Assembly (NCBI GenBank): GCA_027574665.1
Contig: CM050654.1
Coordinates: 27,237,722 to 27,301,721 of the forward strand
Length of the DNA stretch: 64,000 nt
Reading direction: 5' to 3'
From: Rhynochetos jubatus
Taxonomy: Eukaryota; Chordata; Aves; Eurypygiformes; Rhynochetidae
Below the pieces are notes generated by a model. That model saw only the letters and a list, made by a program, of their open reading frames with translations. It had not been told where the DNA came from and ran no database searches. The position numbers and the translations under genes were made by a program. Below are positions 47,928 to 60,018 of this stretch, piece after piece; positions within the stretch are counted from its first letter, which is position 1; each line of letters starts with the position of its first letter.

Positions 47928-47957
47928 TGAAAATGATTTTATTGAAAATGATTTTAT
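47928..47957. repeat. 15-bp perfect tandem duplication
   Basis: The 15-base unit 'tgaaaatgattttat' occurs twice without mismatch at 47928-47942 and 47943-47957. The following text, 'ggagccagagacctgg', resembles part of a MIR head but does not continue convincingly. Confidence 0.85.
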
Positions 47958-48753
47958 TGGTTTTGGAGCCAGAGACCTGGATTGTCCTTTATTTCCTAGC
48001 TCTCTCAAGCTAGGAGACTGCAGCCTAAACCTTGATAGGTCCCAAAATGCTCATCAAACTTCCTATAGTCCCTGTTTCCAGACAGAACTAAGGACTGTCT
48101 TTCGTCTGATATACTCATATAGACTTACTGCCAAATTGTCTGAGTGTCTCACAGTCCTCCCTCTATTTTCCCAGTATCTCTGGCAAAACTCTTGTTAGTT
48201 ATGAATCAGACAGATTAAGGCTGTCCCCAAGATGAGAACTTTCTTAGGTACCTGACATTTATTCAAGTGGAAAAAAATCCCACTGATTTCCATGAAAGCA
48301 AAGCTGTTAAGTACACTGGGGGCCCACAGATATGGGCACGAAATTATGGCAGCTTAGCAAGTTACCACCTCTTCCTCTGAGGTTTAAGGTAACCCCTTTC
48401 ATCTCATGATTAGGACCAGGTCAACCACTTTTGGGTGAATCAACTGATGCATACACAATGACTCCATTCCATTAGCACACCTAGCTGCACTCTCATATCA
48501 GAGTTTAAGAACCTTTTTAATGGAAGGGACATGTAATTGTTCCAGGGAAAAACTTATCCATAGGCCTGCTTATGTATCCTTACTATTTTGGCTTTCACCA
48601 CAGCCCATTAGGGATCAGGCAGGACTTTGTGTTCAGCTACTACCTTTATTTTCTCTCATTTTGCTTGTTCACTTGCATTTATGGGACTGCACACGTAAGC
48701 TTGGAAGCAGGGTATTCATTTTGGTTTTAATTCTCATTTTGGGACCACCTCCT
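47958..48753. other. non-coding, nothing recognised
   Basis: No gene is recognised. One 80-codon plus frame at 48520-48762 is unrecognised. Confidence 0.55.
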
Positions 48754-48812
48754 GATGGATAAGTTTTCAAACATCCTTCTAAATGACTTATCCAGGGTCA
48801 CATACCACCAGG
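48754..48812 (-). mobile_element. MIR-like SINE core fragment
   Basis: 'gatggataag' followed by 'taaatgacttatccagggtcaca' in sequence order resembles the inverted MIR core ('gatgaggaaact ... taagtgacttgcccaaggtcaca'). Only about 60 bases can be matched, and divergence is high. Confidence 0.35.
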
Positions 48813-49336
48813 ACCTGCACCTGCACCAGTTTCTGATAGAGGCTATAATAATGTTTCAGGACTGAAAAAATCTTTCCTATCATTGCTCTGATGACCTTCA
48901 TGGCAGCTTTTCCCAACAGCTCAAAAGTCATGGTGCACTTTAGAAATAACTTGTGATAAGAGGTAAAAAAATACAAATCAAGAGAATCCACTGTTTCAAA
49001 TATCCTAGAAAAGGTGACGAAAGTCCACGGTGCCTCAGAGCTGATAGGAGTTTCCCATTTGCACTAGAAGCTCATGGCTTCCTGGTTCCTCTTCAGACTA
49101 AGGTTAATTACTGAAAGGCTTATTGGTCCCAGCTGCTCCTCAGCTAAAGCAGGGCTGTCCTTTGGCAAAGGAGGAGGATGATCAGCTGTGGGCAGTAACT
49201 GCGAGGGATACGAGGCAGGCAAATCTGCCTGATTTAACTAGCTCAGCTCTTGCTCATAGTTTCAGTGCAGACACAAAATAAGATAAACACAATGCATCTG
49301 GTTTAGTCAGTGACAGGAACTTAATTCTGGTATTCT
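48813..49336. other. non-coding, nothing recognised
   Basis: No gene or repeat is recognised in this stretch. Confidence 0.55.

Positions 49337-49414
<78 letters not shown>
49337..49414. repeat. perfect GATA microsatellite, about 19.5 units
   Basis: An uninterrupted run of the tetranucleotide GATA covers 78 bases. Perfect arrays of this length are usually length-polymorphic, so this is a likely variable marker. GATA arrays are frequent in reptile genomes and in some lineages enriched on sex chromosomes, but one array says nothing about linkage. Confidence 0.98.
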
Positions 49415-52400
49415 ACAGCCTGAAGTCATTATAGTGATAAATCTATTTATTTTGCTGTATTTATATGGGATAATCTTCTTGGCTGAAAAGTGCCCTCAAA
49501 AGAAGTCCCTGCGGCGTCAGTTTGCACAAACAAAGGCAAAGCAGCAACAAACAAATAACTCCATCTCGCATGCTGCATGGGACATGAAACACACAGCAAG
49601 CACTTTGTCCCTGGAATGCTTCCAGTAAAATTTTACCAGAGGCAGTTTTGAAGGAGATGCTCCATGATTATTTGGGGATCTGTGCGCACAGGCCATTATT
49701 CTGAGGGGAGAAGAAATACATTTGTGAAGCTGCACCCTGAAAAGCAAAGAAGTTGCTGTAACATCAGTTCTGGCATCGTGTGCTTGGGTTGATTTATTTG
49801 CTACATCTGGGTAACCGTATATTTCTTTAAGAGTATGTTTATTTGGATGGGAATAGATGTAGAGGGTAGGGAGAGCCCTATTTCTGGGCAATCTGCTTCA
49901 GTGTATTTATACAGAACAGCCTTTGTGGGATGAAAAAAGGTTTGGAAATAGTCCCAACAGAAGATTTAGGGGCAAGGGAAGGGTCATACTTTACTGAATC
50001 AGCTGTTATCATCAGAGACAAGATACTGATTGAGCTGAACCTTGGCATGTTCTTGTCTGACCTCTTTAATACTCCTGTCACAAGAGTATTTTAAGTTTCT
50101 GGCCAAAGATATTTTCTCTAGCTTTTGCCCTCTCTCTGTTACCCAGCAGGACCTGAATCAAGACAGTCAGTAGTGAGACACTGACTGGAAACATAGGCAG
50201 AAGACAGTTTCCTAAGCCATTTTAGACCGTCTAGGGTATCCTCAGCTTCCTCATGGGCCTGCCAGATATAGGGCACAACCTACATTCCACTCCCCTCATT
50301 CTGCATATCCAACCAAGGCCAAGTGGGGCACTCCACTGGTCCTAAAATGACATGTACAGAGGTAGACACTGTGTCACAGGAACAGAATTCAGCCAAAAAC
50401 AGGGGCAGGTTGACTGAGACCACCTTCCCATTTCATATTTCACTACTTTCCCAAAGGCACAGGTTCAGAGCTGTTCAGTCCCAGGAAGTAAAAGTGAATA
50501 CCTTGGGTCACCTGGCCTTCAAGGGAATCAGTTAATTCATCTATCTTACCATGTAGATAAGCTTTCATCAGATCTTTCATCATCTTGTTGAAACATAAGC
50601 CTGTTAAAGTCCATCTCCCTTTTTACACACCATTCATTCTACTCCTTTCCTCATTAAAATTCCTTCCCGGTGCTCCAACTCCAACACCAGCAGTCAGTGT
50701 CATTGTCAGATGTGTCATTTAAGTCCCAATAAATCATTATTAGTGCCAGTGTGGTTTGGAAACATGGCTATTAATAGAGTGCTCCAATGGAAACGCAGAG
50801 AAACAGCCAAGCGAGGGGTGATGGGTGAGCTGGAATCACCCCCACTTTACCAACAGGGATTCCCCCTCTGCTACTCACAATGGCCAGCAGCTCTGAAGAC
50901 CTGCCAAGAAGAATGTCCCATCTGCCTGGTAAAGGCAAACCCCTGCACTGGCCCACAGCAAGCTGAGCTTGCCAAAGGAGTTAGACTGTGTCACAGGGAA
51001 AGTCATAAAAAATGGACGTTCAACTCAGAGCTGGATGTAATGGTTCAAATTCAAGGCAATGGTGTACCCAACTTCCTGTTTTAGCAGCTGACTCAGAGGC
51101 ATATTTCAACATCTTGTGGCAAACGGGATCTTCTCTCATCCCCGTGTGGAAATGCTCACTCCCCCATGCGCTTCAGTGTTGTGCTGATGAGTCAAGGGAA
51201 GGTTGATGGATGGATGTTTGAATTAGCTGAGTAGCACACGCCGACTAGCAAAGCACGTGGAGACCAAGTGTTTATTCTTCATGTACAGCAGCATAAATCC
51301 TGAGCGCCCATCCCTCCCCCAAAGGGGAGCAGTCTCCCTCTCCACACACACCACCACCCTCCATCCCACCTGCCCCTGTCTGAGCCAGCTGGATTTGCCA
51401 TCTAGCCCACGAAGCTGGCTGATAGCCCTCATGCAAAGGGGTCTGGATGGTACCTGTGGAGAGAAGCAGAGGTGTTGATTGTGGAGACCCAGCAGGGAAC
51501 GAGGGAAAGAATGCCAGCAGACTCAGTGAGCACCTGGGATGCTCACAGTTTGGAAAGTAAAGCTCTGCCTCTGAATTGTAAGAGGTGGCTGTTGCTTTTG
51601 CCATCAGACATGTGCCACAGAGAGTAAATCCCAGAGAGTGAGATTGCTTGGGGATACAGTACCTTCTCTGCCTCCTCTTTCCCCTGTCCCTTCCCTAATA
51701 AAATAAAGATGCCTTCAAACCGGGTCCCATCACGCTCTTTGTCTTTTGCTGCTGAAATACCTCTCATTCTGCTCTTCCCCAGATCTATCACTGTAAATAG
51801 ATTGGTTTGCTTTCCCCTTGTTCATTTTTTGTGCTTTCTAAGACTCTGTAACTCACATGAAAACACGCAATCTTAATTGGCATTGTCAATTCCAGCTGAC
51901 AGATCTCCCATAAAACACACCCAGCAATAAAAAATGTAATCCCTTTCCCTCCCCCACAACGAAGTTCAGTTATAAAGTGAGACAAGGAAGACTCCAGTGG
52001 ATGGCTGCAGGCAGACTGCAATTTGCTGGATTTACAAAAAAATGTTGTAATCTTGCCAATACTTTGATGAGGACCACTTTGTGCTAACGAAATGAGGTGG
52101 TATTTACTCACTGGAAGACATTAAATCCCGCTGAACTAATGGGTGGGTTTTAAGGCTGCCCTAGGTGCTTCACCATGAAACCTGGTGTAATTTACCAGCA
52201 AACAATCGACTCCTACCCACTCTCCTGAGCCTTGTGTTCTTCACAAACCCTCCTGATGGTTTGCTTTCCTTCCCTTTTCCAGCACCGCTAACTGCCACAG
52301 TATTAGGGACTCTGCATGCATTTTCTCTCTCCTGCGTAACTTCACAAAAGCTTGCTGATGTTTGTGTGGTGAAGCCTGCTCAGATCCAGATTGAAGTGAA

Positions 52401-52480
52401 GCTGGAAATGCTAAAAAGGAGCAACCCCTTCCAGCCAAACCCCTCTCTCCTTTGGTACAGTGGGGATTTTCAAGGACTGA
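49415..52480. other. non-coding, nothing recognised
   Basis: No gene is recognised. The largest frames are 124 codons (49517-49891 minus, 50710-51084 plus) and 110 codons (51272-51604 minus), none recognised. A minus-strand AATAAA signal (TTTATT at 51271-51276) occurs without supporting exon structure. Confidence 0.55.
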
Positions 52481-53329
52481 TTTAGTTTGGAGCTGTGTCC
52501 CATGCCCTCAGCCCCTCCAACCTCAGGTGAGAGGTAAGAGGGAAGCCCAAGCTGTTATCCTTACCTGTGACATTTCAGCTCTCCTCTGCATGCAGTCACA
52601 GCACATCCTCTGCCCCATCCATGGCCACAAGCCACCACCAAAGAGGTGGCAGAGGAGAGGAACATCAGTAGCACTGTGGACAGGAGCGGGCAGGGAGGAG
52701 GGGAGCAGGCAAAGAGGGGGATCTGGCTAAGGAAGATGGGATGATAATGCAGCAACTATCTGGAGCCTTCCCAAAGCAAAACACAACCAGATGTGCTTGT
52801 GGTGTTGCAGTGGGACCTTGAGGAGAGAACTAAGGGGGACCCTTTGATCCTTGTCTCCGGGGCAGGTAGAGCAACGGGGCCAGGTTTGCTTTGTGGGAGT
52901 TGGGAGGAGCAAGACTTGTCCTGAAGGCTGGTAGGAGCAAACTCCCACCTTGCCCTCTGGCAGGGGGATGAGATGCCAAGCCATGACCAAGGTGTGAGGG
53001 GAGAGATAGGGAGAGTGCAGGAAGTGTCCTAAGTTTTTGGGTTTGGGTTTTGTTATCAGCAACCCTTGCAAGAAGAGACAAGGGCCCAGCCAGTGGCAGA
53101 AGTGGTCCTTGGGGAGGTCCTGGCGAACGGCGCTTTCCAACATCCAAAGCCAAGGCTTCAGAAGCAACGTGGTTAATGATTTTGGCAGCACTAAGAGCAA
53201 GCAAGATGCTCCTCCTGCTTCCCCACTGCCTCGCTTCTTGGGTGGCCACTTCCCTGGGGTGGAGAGGGAGCACGCAGCGCTGTGTGATAAGGAGGGGAAG
53301 GGCAAGGTTAGGTGGGGGGCAAGAGGAGA

Positions 53330-53362
53330 GGGCAAAGGGGGCTGGGGAGGGAGGAAATGGGG
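53330..53362 (+). other. G-quadruplex-capable tract
   Basis: Five G runs (GGG, GGGGG, GGGG, GGG, GGGG) are separated by loops of 4, 2, 1 and 7 bases, which satisfies the common four-run rule with a spare run. More G runs lie just upstream from 53294. It is the strongest G4-type sequence in the window. Confidence 0.65.
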
Positions 53363-53469
53363 ACCCCAATTCCTGCTGCCACCTCAGCTTCGTGCTGCTC
53401 CCTGAGTGACACCTTCCTTCCCCCTCCCCACCAAGGCACATTCCTGCTCCATTCCCATTGCTGCCCCGA

Positions 53470-53535
53470 GCCCTCATAGCTCAGCGATCACTGCCGGGTG
53501 GGGCATGGGTCCTAGACACAGGTTCAAGCCCACAG
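53470..53535 (+). repeat. tRNA-like box A/box B pair, probable decayed SINE head
   Basis: TAGCTCAGCGAT (53477-53488) fits the RNA polymerase III box A consensus, and GGTTCAAGCCC (53521-53531) fits box B. Their starts are 44 bases apart, as in a tRNA gene. The acceptor and T-stem bases do not pair, so this is not a functional tRNA. It is more likely the remnant of a tRNA-derived SINE or tRNA pseudogene. No SINE tail was identified downstream. Confidence 0.35.
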
Positions 53536-53660
53536 GTTTGTGTGCCTGCACGTGCTCTTTTGTGAGACGAAAGTCAGTGCCAGCTTTTCCCAGGCTGTGC
53601 ACTGTGCCTCTCCTCGCTGGCAGCTCTGCTGGGGAGGAGGAGAGGTAGGCAGCCAGGAAC

Positions 53661-56600
53661 GCAGGCTATGAGAGGAGGGGGAGGTGGAGGAGGTGGCTGC
53701 TCATGGACAGGGATGCTGGCTCGTGCAGTGGGTCTTGGTGGTGATAGATCAGTGTGGGATGCCAGAGCCAGAGTGCCTGTGGGGGAAGCTTGTACTGTCT
53801 GGCACTGCTTGGATGTTCTCTCATCTTTGATAGAAACAACTGAATTTGCAAACTTGTTTCCCACAAGAAAGGCCCTCAGTGTTCACAAGGGAACAGATTA
53901 GGGATTGTCCTAAAGTCTCACGGTGGCCAGGGCAGCAGGGAAAGCCAAGTAGCAGATGATTTCCTCGGAATGCAACAAATCTCACATGCGATAAGGGCAA
54001 CAATAGCTTTCCCTCCGGCCCTCCCTTCGACCTCAGACCCAGAACCTCACAGGATCTTCCTCTCTGGGCAAGTGCTTTGCAGCAAGAGCAAAGCAAACGT
54101 GAAGCCTAATGAACTGTGGGGTGGATGGGTCTGGAGGGACAGGTGGAGGGCAACAGGCTGAGCAAAGGAGGCAAGAGAATCATCTGTGCCATCAGTGTTC
54201 CTCTTGCACATGGCTCTAGACATGGTGAGACAGCACTGTTGGCTCTGGGCATTGGAAAAATCTCCAAGCAAAATGCTGAGCTTTCTGTCTGCCACAACCA
54301 GCCCCAGCCCACAAATTTGGGTGTCACATCCCTCCTAGGCATCTGTAGAGGTCCACTGATCACACATACAAAAAAGGACTTGGTGAATCGACCTTTCTTC
54401 TTCCTTTCTTCACTGCATGGTATTGTGTCTCCACCATTCCTGCCCATGAGAATGGTCAGTGATGTCTCTGGGCTGTGTAGACCTGCCACTGCACTGAAAT
54501 CCAAAGGTGAGTGGAAAGTGCAGCCCTGTGACTGATAGCTGCAGTCTGTCTGCAAGCTGAAGTGAAATATCCCCTCACAACATTACACTCAGTTTCCAGT
54601 TTAGAAGTTAGACCTTGGATCATGACAGCTAGAAGCATGAATTTAAAAGATGCAAGCAGGTTTTCACACAATTTGCATATGAGTGTTGCAGCCCATGAAT
54701 GATTAAAACCTTTTCTTCTAGGCATAGAAGTTACACACATTACCAGAAGGGCACCACAAGCAATGGTGATGCTGATTGAGTGGAGGAAACTCTTCTATCC
54801 TAATTATTGCTCTGCAAATGAGTCAGCAAGGCCTGAGGGGTGTTATTCGTTAGAGGAACAGCCTGAACAGCCTGAACTCCTGACTGCTGAAGGAAAGGAA
54901 ATATTTCCATGAGGTTGCCACAAGACATTCAAACTGCCATTCTCCTTGTGGACTTTAAACCTTGCATCCCAGACGGTCTCATGTTTACATCATCAACCAT
55001 GATGGGTATTATTAATCCTCATCACAGCACAAAACAACAGGCTGGTCCCTGTCATGAGAAATTTAAAGTGTGAGGCAGAAGGCTTCTGAAGGCCATGGGC
55101 AGAAGCAGCAGCACGAAACAGCCATGATCAATGCAATGCAATGGTCACCTCTGAACTCCCCACTCCACAGCAGAGCTGGGTGTACTGCATAGTTTGTGAT
55201 CCACCCCAGGAGCAGCTGCATTGCAGCTGAAAGAAAAAAGTCCCTATGAAACCACTACACACAACCCTGGGGGTGAAACTCCCACTGACCATAGCACAGT
55301 TATTATAGTCCATGATTCCTGATAGTGGTGATGGTGGGTTTTAGATTAATTTGCCATCATTTCATCATTTACACTAAATGCCATGGTCCCTTGATAAACA
55401 TTTCAGGCCTTTTTCCAAACAATTTTTCCATTCAAAGCTGATGAAAACAGGCTGTCAGCACTCTCAGTAGAAACACCCTGATCATGGCAACAGTCGCTGT
55501 CTGGCCGAGTGGTCTTCCTGGAGAAAGTCCAAGTGAGAAAGCAGTCTCAAGGCTCCATTCCTGGAGCTGATCAGGTCTGGGAGAAAAGTGACCACTGTTT
55601 CAAGAAGACAATGAGGCTCTTTCCCTCTGAGGGACTTAGGGGACAACACAGAGTAGGTTTTGTCAGACTAAAGGGTGGACTGGCACCAGCCATCCCAAAA
55701 ATGAGGAGGAGGATGGCAGCCCTCAGTGCGGGTGGAAAGGAACACTTTTCTCATAACAAAGCATGGCTTGTCTTCCAGGTGTTGGTGCTAGCTGCTTTTA
55801 TCTGGTGAGGTCTCCAGCATCTTCTCCCTCCTTCCCATTCAGGTCTGCTGAGAGGCACTGACATCCAGGGTCACAGGCTCCCAGACCACTGTGGGGCTTC
55901 CTCATGGGGACTGTCCTCCAAACACTCTTACTTCTGCATCCATCACACAGAGCTGAATGAAGACCTCATTCCAGTCTGAGAGAAGTCTGAACCTGGAGCC
56001 AAACACTGCACCACTAGAGTCCATCTCTATCTGTGGGAGGACATCAAACCCACAGTTATGGCCATTCTGTTTTTAGAGACTGCACCATGCTAAGGCAGGG
56101 CCCAAGGGACTGGCTGGGTCCATGATTGATGTGACAATTGGAAAGATGTCCCTGAGAGGCAGGTGCAGGCCTGGTAAGGCTTCCCAGACTTAAGAAGTCA
56201 AGTATATATCTTCCCTGGATTTCTGCGTGAGTCCTGCCCATAACGAGTCCTGCAGCATCTTCCATCTGTGCCTCCAAAGTTTGTCCTTAGGAGCAGAGTT
56301 CACTGTGGCAACACTAAAAGGCAAGGCTTAACTAGATCACAATGCAGGAGAGAAAGGATGACAGTCTGTATGTTGAGCTGTGAGAGCGTGGCAGTTTCTT
56401 TTTGGAGTGTTTATTAGGATATTGTCCAAAGAGTCCTTCACTGTTTATGACACACCATAAATACCACCTGTCTCCTCTCACCTCCCGAAACAGTGAGCTG
56501 TTCTTTGCCGCGATGCTGTTTGCAGGTCATCTAGATAACCTGCCCCACAGGAGGAAGTGACAAAAATAGATCTCCCCGCTTAAAAAATCTCTTTATTTGC

Positions 56601-59600
56601 ACTAAGCACTGATATTTTGCCTCTATTGATGTAATCAAACACCACGTTGACAGCGTGTGAAAAGTCTAAAATAAAGACTCCCTTAATCTGGAAATCAGCA
56701 CCTGGAAGCATGTGATCAAGGATAGCTAAAGCGGGGAGAGAGCAGAGCTTGTATCCAATATACTGAGGCATTGTTCAAGACATCTAGCATTGCTGAGGGC
56801 CAGTGACATCAGTAGAAGATAGTTGCTCTACAGAAAGATACGTAAATAACAGGGTTTTTTTCATGGCTACACTCCCTTTTCTCATCTGGACTTCTACTAC
56901 AGGTGGATTTTGAGGTATTTTGTTGGATCTCTTGCTCCACAGAGCTTGCTGTATCTCCAGAAATGTTAGAAGCATCTGCAGTGAAAGCTTAGGTTAATTA
57001 GACAGTGTATGAGGAGCTCTGTGTGGACTTTGTGAGCATAACACAGTCACAGAGGTGTCTACAAAAGTCCTGACGTTTCTGTGGAGCTACTTCGTATGAG
57101 CATTATATTTAAAACAACTTGAACCTGGGAGCTTTTGTTAATCTCCCATTGTCAGCAGGGTGTGCTTGTTCATACACAGCTCACAAGCACAACTTTTATT
57201 CTAAGGCTTTATTTAGACAGACGGGAAAACCTAGGCAAAGGATTCGTAGATAACAGCAGCTCATATGTAGAAGTTGAAGTAACACTCAAAGAAGGGGCAA
57301 ATATTCAGGCAAAAGTATGACTTATCCCATAAGCAACCAAATTGTAGTAGATGGTATAACCTCCAGAACAGAAAATACATTACTGAGGGTGAGGTGCTTT
57401 CTTTCTAGCTGGTACACTGAAACTGGGTTGAATTCATGGAAATCCTCGAGTCTCAGCATTGCAGAACTAAAAAATTACAGACATCCCTTCCAACTTTATA
57501 ACTGGTGAATCCAAGACCCTCCGAGAACAACATCTACCTGGGATCACATGGAAGGTCAGCAGTAGACAGCTTAACTATCCAGCTAAAGGAGATCAGCTTT
57601 TTAATGTTAACTAATCCCAGCAGACAGCTGACAAATGAGGCTATTTAAAGAACTATTTACTGTCATTATTCCAAATTGAAGAACAAATTGTTTTGAAAAA
57701 TTCAGAATTGCTTCACAACTGATCAGAGCTGAAGAAAAAGACAGAAAAGGTCAGATGACATATTGTGAACTAGTTTCCCCTTTCTGAAATTGTCTAATCA
57801 ACGTGGGTTAATTACAGAACACAGCCTCCTCTGAGCTGAGACTGCAACGTAGAAAAATCTGTGGGCAATTTGGATATAGCGAAAAAAAACATCTCACAGA
57901 AATCCCTGACGTACCCATATTGTTTGCATGGGGACTAAGTTGTTCCAACCACATGAGTCCTTGTTTAGATTGTTTGTTGCCATCCTCAAGAGGAGCTATT
58001 GCGGTGGAAGGGGAGAATGAAATAACATACTCTAAACCATTCCTTAGTCTCTTAGCTTCATGTCACGGTAAGTAATGAGTTTGGTACTACATCATGGCAA
58101 TGTTATGACAGAAAGCAAAGCCCTTCTGACCTCGAATTAATCCTGTCTTCTCCGAGAGCTTTGTTTCAGGCTTCACTTGGGACATGTGCGTGTAACTTTA
58201 GATGATATCTGAAGGCATTTCAGATGTTAGCCAAAAATGTGCTTTATATTTATACTGCATTTTGTTGCTCTTTTCTATCCAAAATAATTTGGGGGAAGGT
58301 GAAGAAATCTCAGGTGGAAAATCCCCTGAGGACCCCTGATTCCCAAAGGAATGAACTTAAAAACAATTATCAAAAATATCACTACAGCATGACCTGCGTC
58401 TGCTGAAATGTACAGAACTGTGTTCAGGGTTATTGTAGCCACCTAAAATAGAGGCAGAAAGTCAAGGCAATCACACAGTGCATGAAAAAGCTGGCTATCT
58501 CAGATCAAACAGAGGAAAACGAGACAATTTATGTACCTAGATCATAGAAATTAAAAAAGAAAGAAGCCTGTGTGGTATTTAGATCAAGCATATGTTGTGC
58601 TGACATCTATGGAAAAGTCCCCATGATTCATGGAAGAAAATTGTCCTGTTCTCTGTTGGTCTACAGAATATCTTCAGGCCATTCAGTGTTAGCCTTCTTA
58701 CACCTGTATTGCTTCTGTCCCTCCCAGGATGCCCAAGACATCTGTCCATTATCTGGTCAGGGAACAGTGTCTGGTTTATTTTCATTTTTGTTCCCTCTAC
58801 TTTCAACTTTGAGTGAAGATGGAGGAAGCAGGATGCTTAAGGGAGAGTTTCTTTGCATACTACAGGACAACTCATGCATTCAGTTTTCTAGGGTCAGGGA
58901 AAAATTAGAGTAGGACTAGAAACTCCTTGAGTTCCTCCTCATAGGATTTGTACACCTATCCTCCCAGGTGCCAGAGAATAGCAGACCTTGACAGTGCTCC
59001 TCACATTTTCTAAGCTTTCTGTATTATGGCAGGCAGGAATTGAGAATGACCCTATGCTTATGGAGCATGGAACTTATGGAGCTCTGCTGGGAAGTGGGAG
59101 ACAAGGAGTTAATGCTGAGCATCATCAAGGCCACAGCTGTGTCCAGGAATGGTTGGACTCTCCAGGGGCAGGGCTGGAGCAGCTGAAGTGAGTAGGTAAT
59201 TTCCCCAGCATCCCATAAAAGAGGTGGGTCAGGCTGTTGATATGCTTTCTTATATGATTGGGAGTGGGGAAGAAGTCTTAGATCTTTGGCTCTGCAAAAA
59301 GCCCACTTTGTATTGGTACCAAGACCAGGGTTGAGAAAACCTTTGAATCTTTAGTGTCATGTGGGAACCCTTAAGTGTCTTCTCTGTTTGGCAGTTCTGG
59401 TTAAGTGTGTTTCCATAGTGATGGTGAGGGAGTAGTAAATGGCAATATAAGGAGCTATAAGACAACTAGAAAGTTGGGTTTTTTTTTTTTTTGTAGTTCA
59501 GATGAACAGAAAAGGAGGGGTTTGAGCCCCATGGTGATAAGTTCAGGGTTAGGATAACCCCCTGAAGCTTCATGAATTGAGTCTGTCTCTGGGGAACTTC

Positions 59601-59892
59601 TACCTTCCATGCTCTTGGCTGTCTTCAGATTCCTCAGGTAAGTGTAAGGAGAAAAGCATAAATTTTAACAAGGGGCAATTGTTTGCTTGGGTTTACCCCC
59701 CCCCCTTTGTCTCAGTCTGTTTCATATGTCTCTCTGCTGCTTGCTCGGAACCATTGAATTCCTGTGAGCTGTTCAAATGTTGCTTTGTCTGATGACTTGG
59801 CCTGAAGTGTGTGTTTACCTGCCCATGTGATGGTCCAGCTCCTCCTCACCTTAGGCATATAAATTAGGATCCTGCTAGCTTTCAGCTCCCTC
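53661..59892. other. non-coding, unique-looking sequence
   Basis: No gene is recognised. The largest frames are 149 codons (54106-54555 minus) and 139 codons (54116-54535 plus), which are each other's shadows and unrecognised. An octamer-type ATTTGCAT occurs at 54671-54678, which is within chance expectation. 'ccttccaac' near 57490 recalls a CR1 3' end but is too short to call. T14 lies at 59479-59492. Confidence 0.55.
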
Positions 59893-60018
59893 TACAGTTT
59901 ACAGAAAGAGAAACTATCTGGGGGTTACACAGGTCACCTGAGGCACAGCCAGAAGGTCCCGGTCTCTCCCCATCGAATGGGGAGCTCCCCTTGCCTGTGC
60001 TCCTAACCTAGGCAGCTC
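59893..60018 (-). mobile_element. MIR-like CORE-SINE, inverted
   Basis: Landmarks of the inverted MIR consensus occur in order: 'tacagtttacag', 'gagaaact', 'ggtta', 'aggtcac', 'cagccagaag', 'ggtct', 'gagct' and 'gtgctcctaacc'. These correspond to 'ttttacagatgaggaaact', 'ggttaag', 'aggtcacacagc', 'aggtct', 'gagcc' and 'gtgctcttaacc' of the family. The copy is diverged with small insertions. It ends at a position consistent with the tRNA-like head. Confidence 0.5.

Larger units (their letters stand above)
52481..53660. other. GC-rich segment with long biased open frames
   Basis: This part is clearly richer in G and C than its surroundings. Minus frames of 202 codons (52727-53335) and 215 codons (52830-53477) and plus frames of about 120 codons overlap one another here. 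Long frames in several overlapping readings are expected where stop codons are scarce. The predicted peptides are leucine-, proline- and serine-rich with no motif I recognise, so none is called as a gene. It contains the G4 tract and the tRNA-like pair listed separately. Confidence 0.5.

Noticed and set aside
49337..49414. CRISPR array or other spaced repeat system
   Set aside because: The repeat is a continuous four-base microsatellite without spacers, in a vertebrate-type sequence. No CRISPR-like structure occurs anywhere in the window.
51271..51276. Minus-strand AATAAA as a gene 3' end
   Set aside because: A single hexamer is common by chance, and there is no upstream exon or splice structure on that strand.
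52727..53477. Overlapping minus-strand frames of 202 and 215 codons
   Set aside because: Local GC richness removes stop codons in several frames at once. The peptides are low-complexity Pro/Leu/Ser-rich and mutually overlapping.
57463..57500. Possible inverted CR1 3' end around 'cccttccaac'
   Set aside because: Only about ten bases match, and the expected octamer repeats and flanking consensus are missing.
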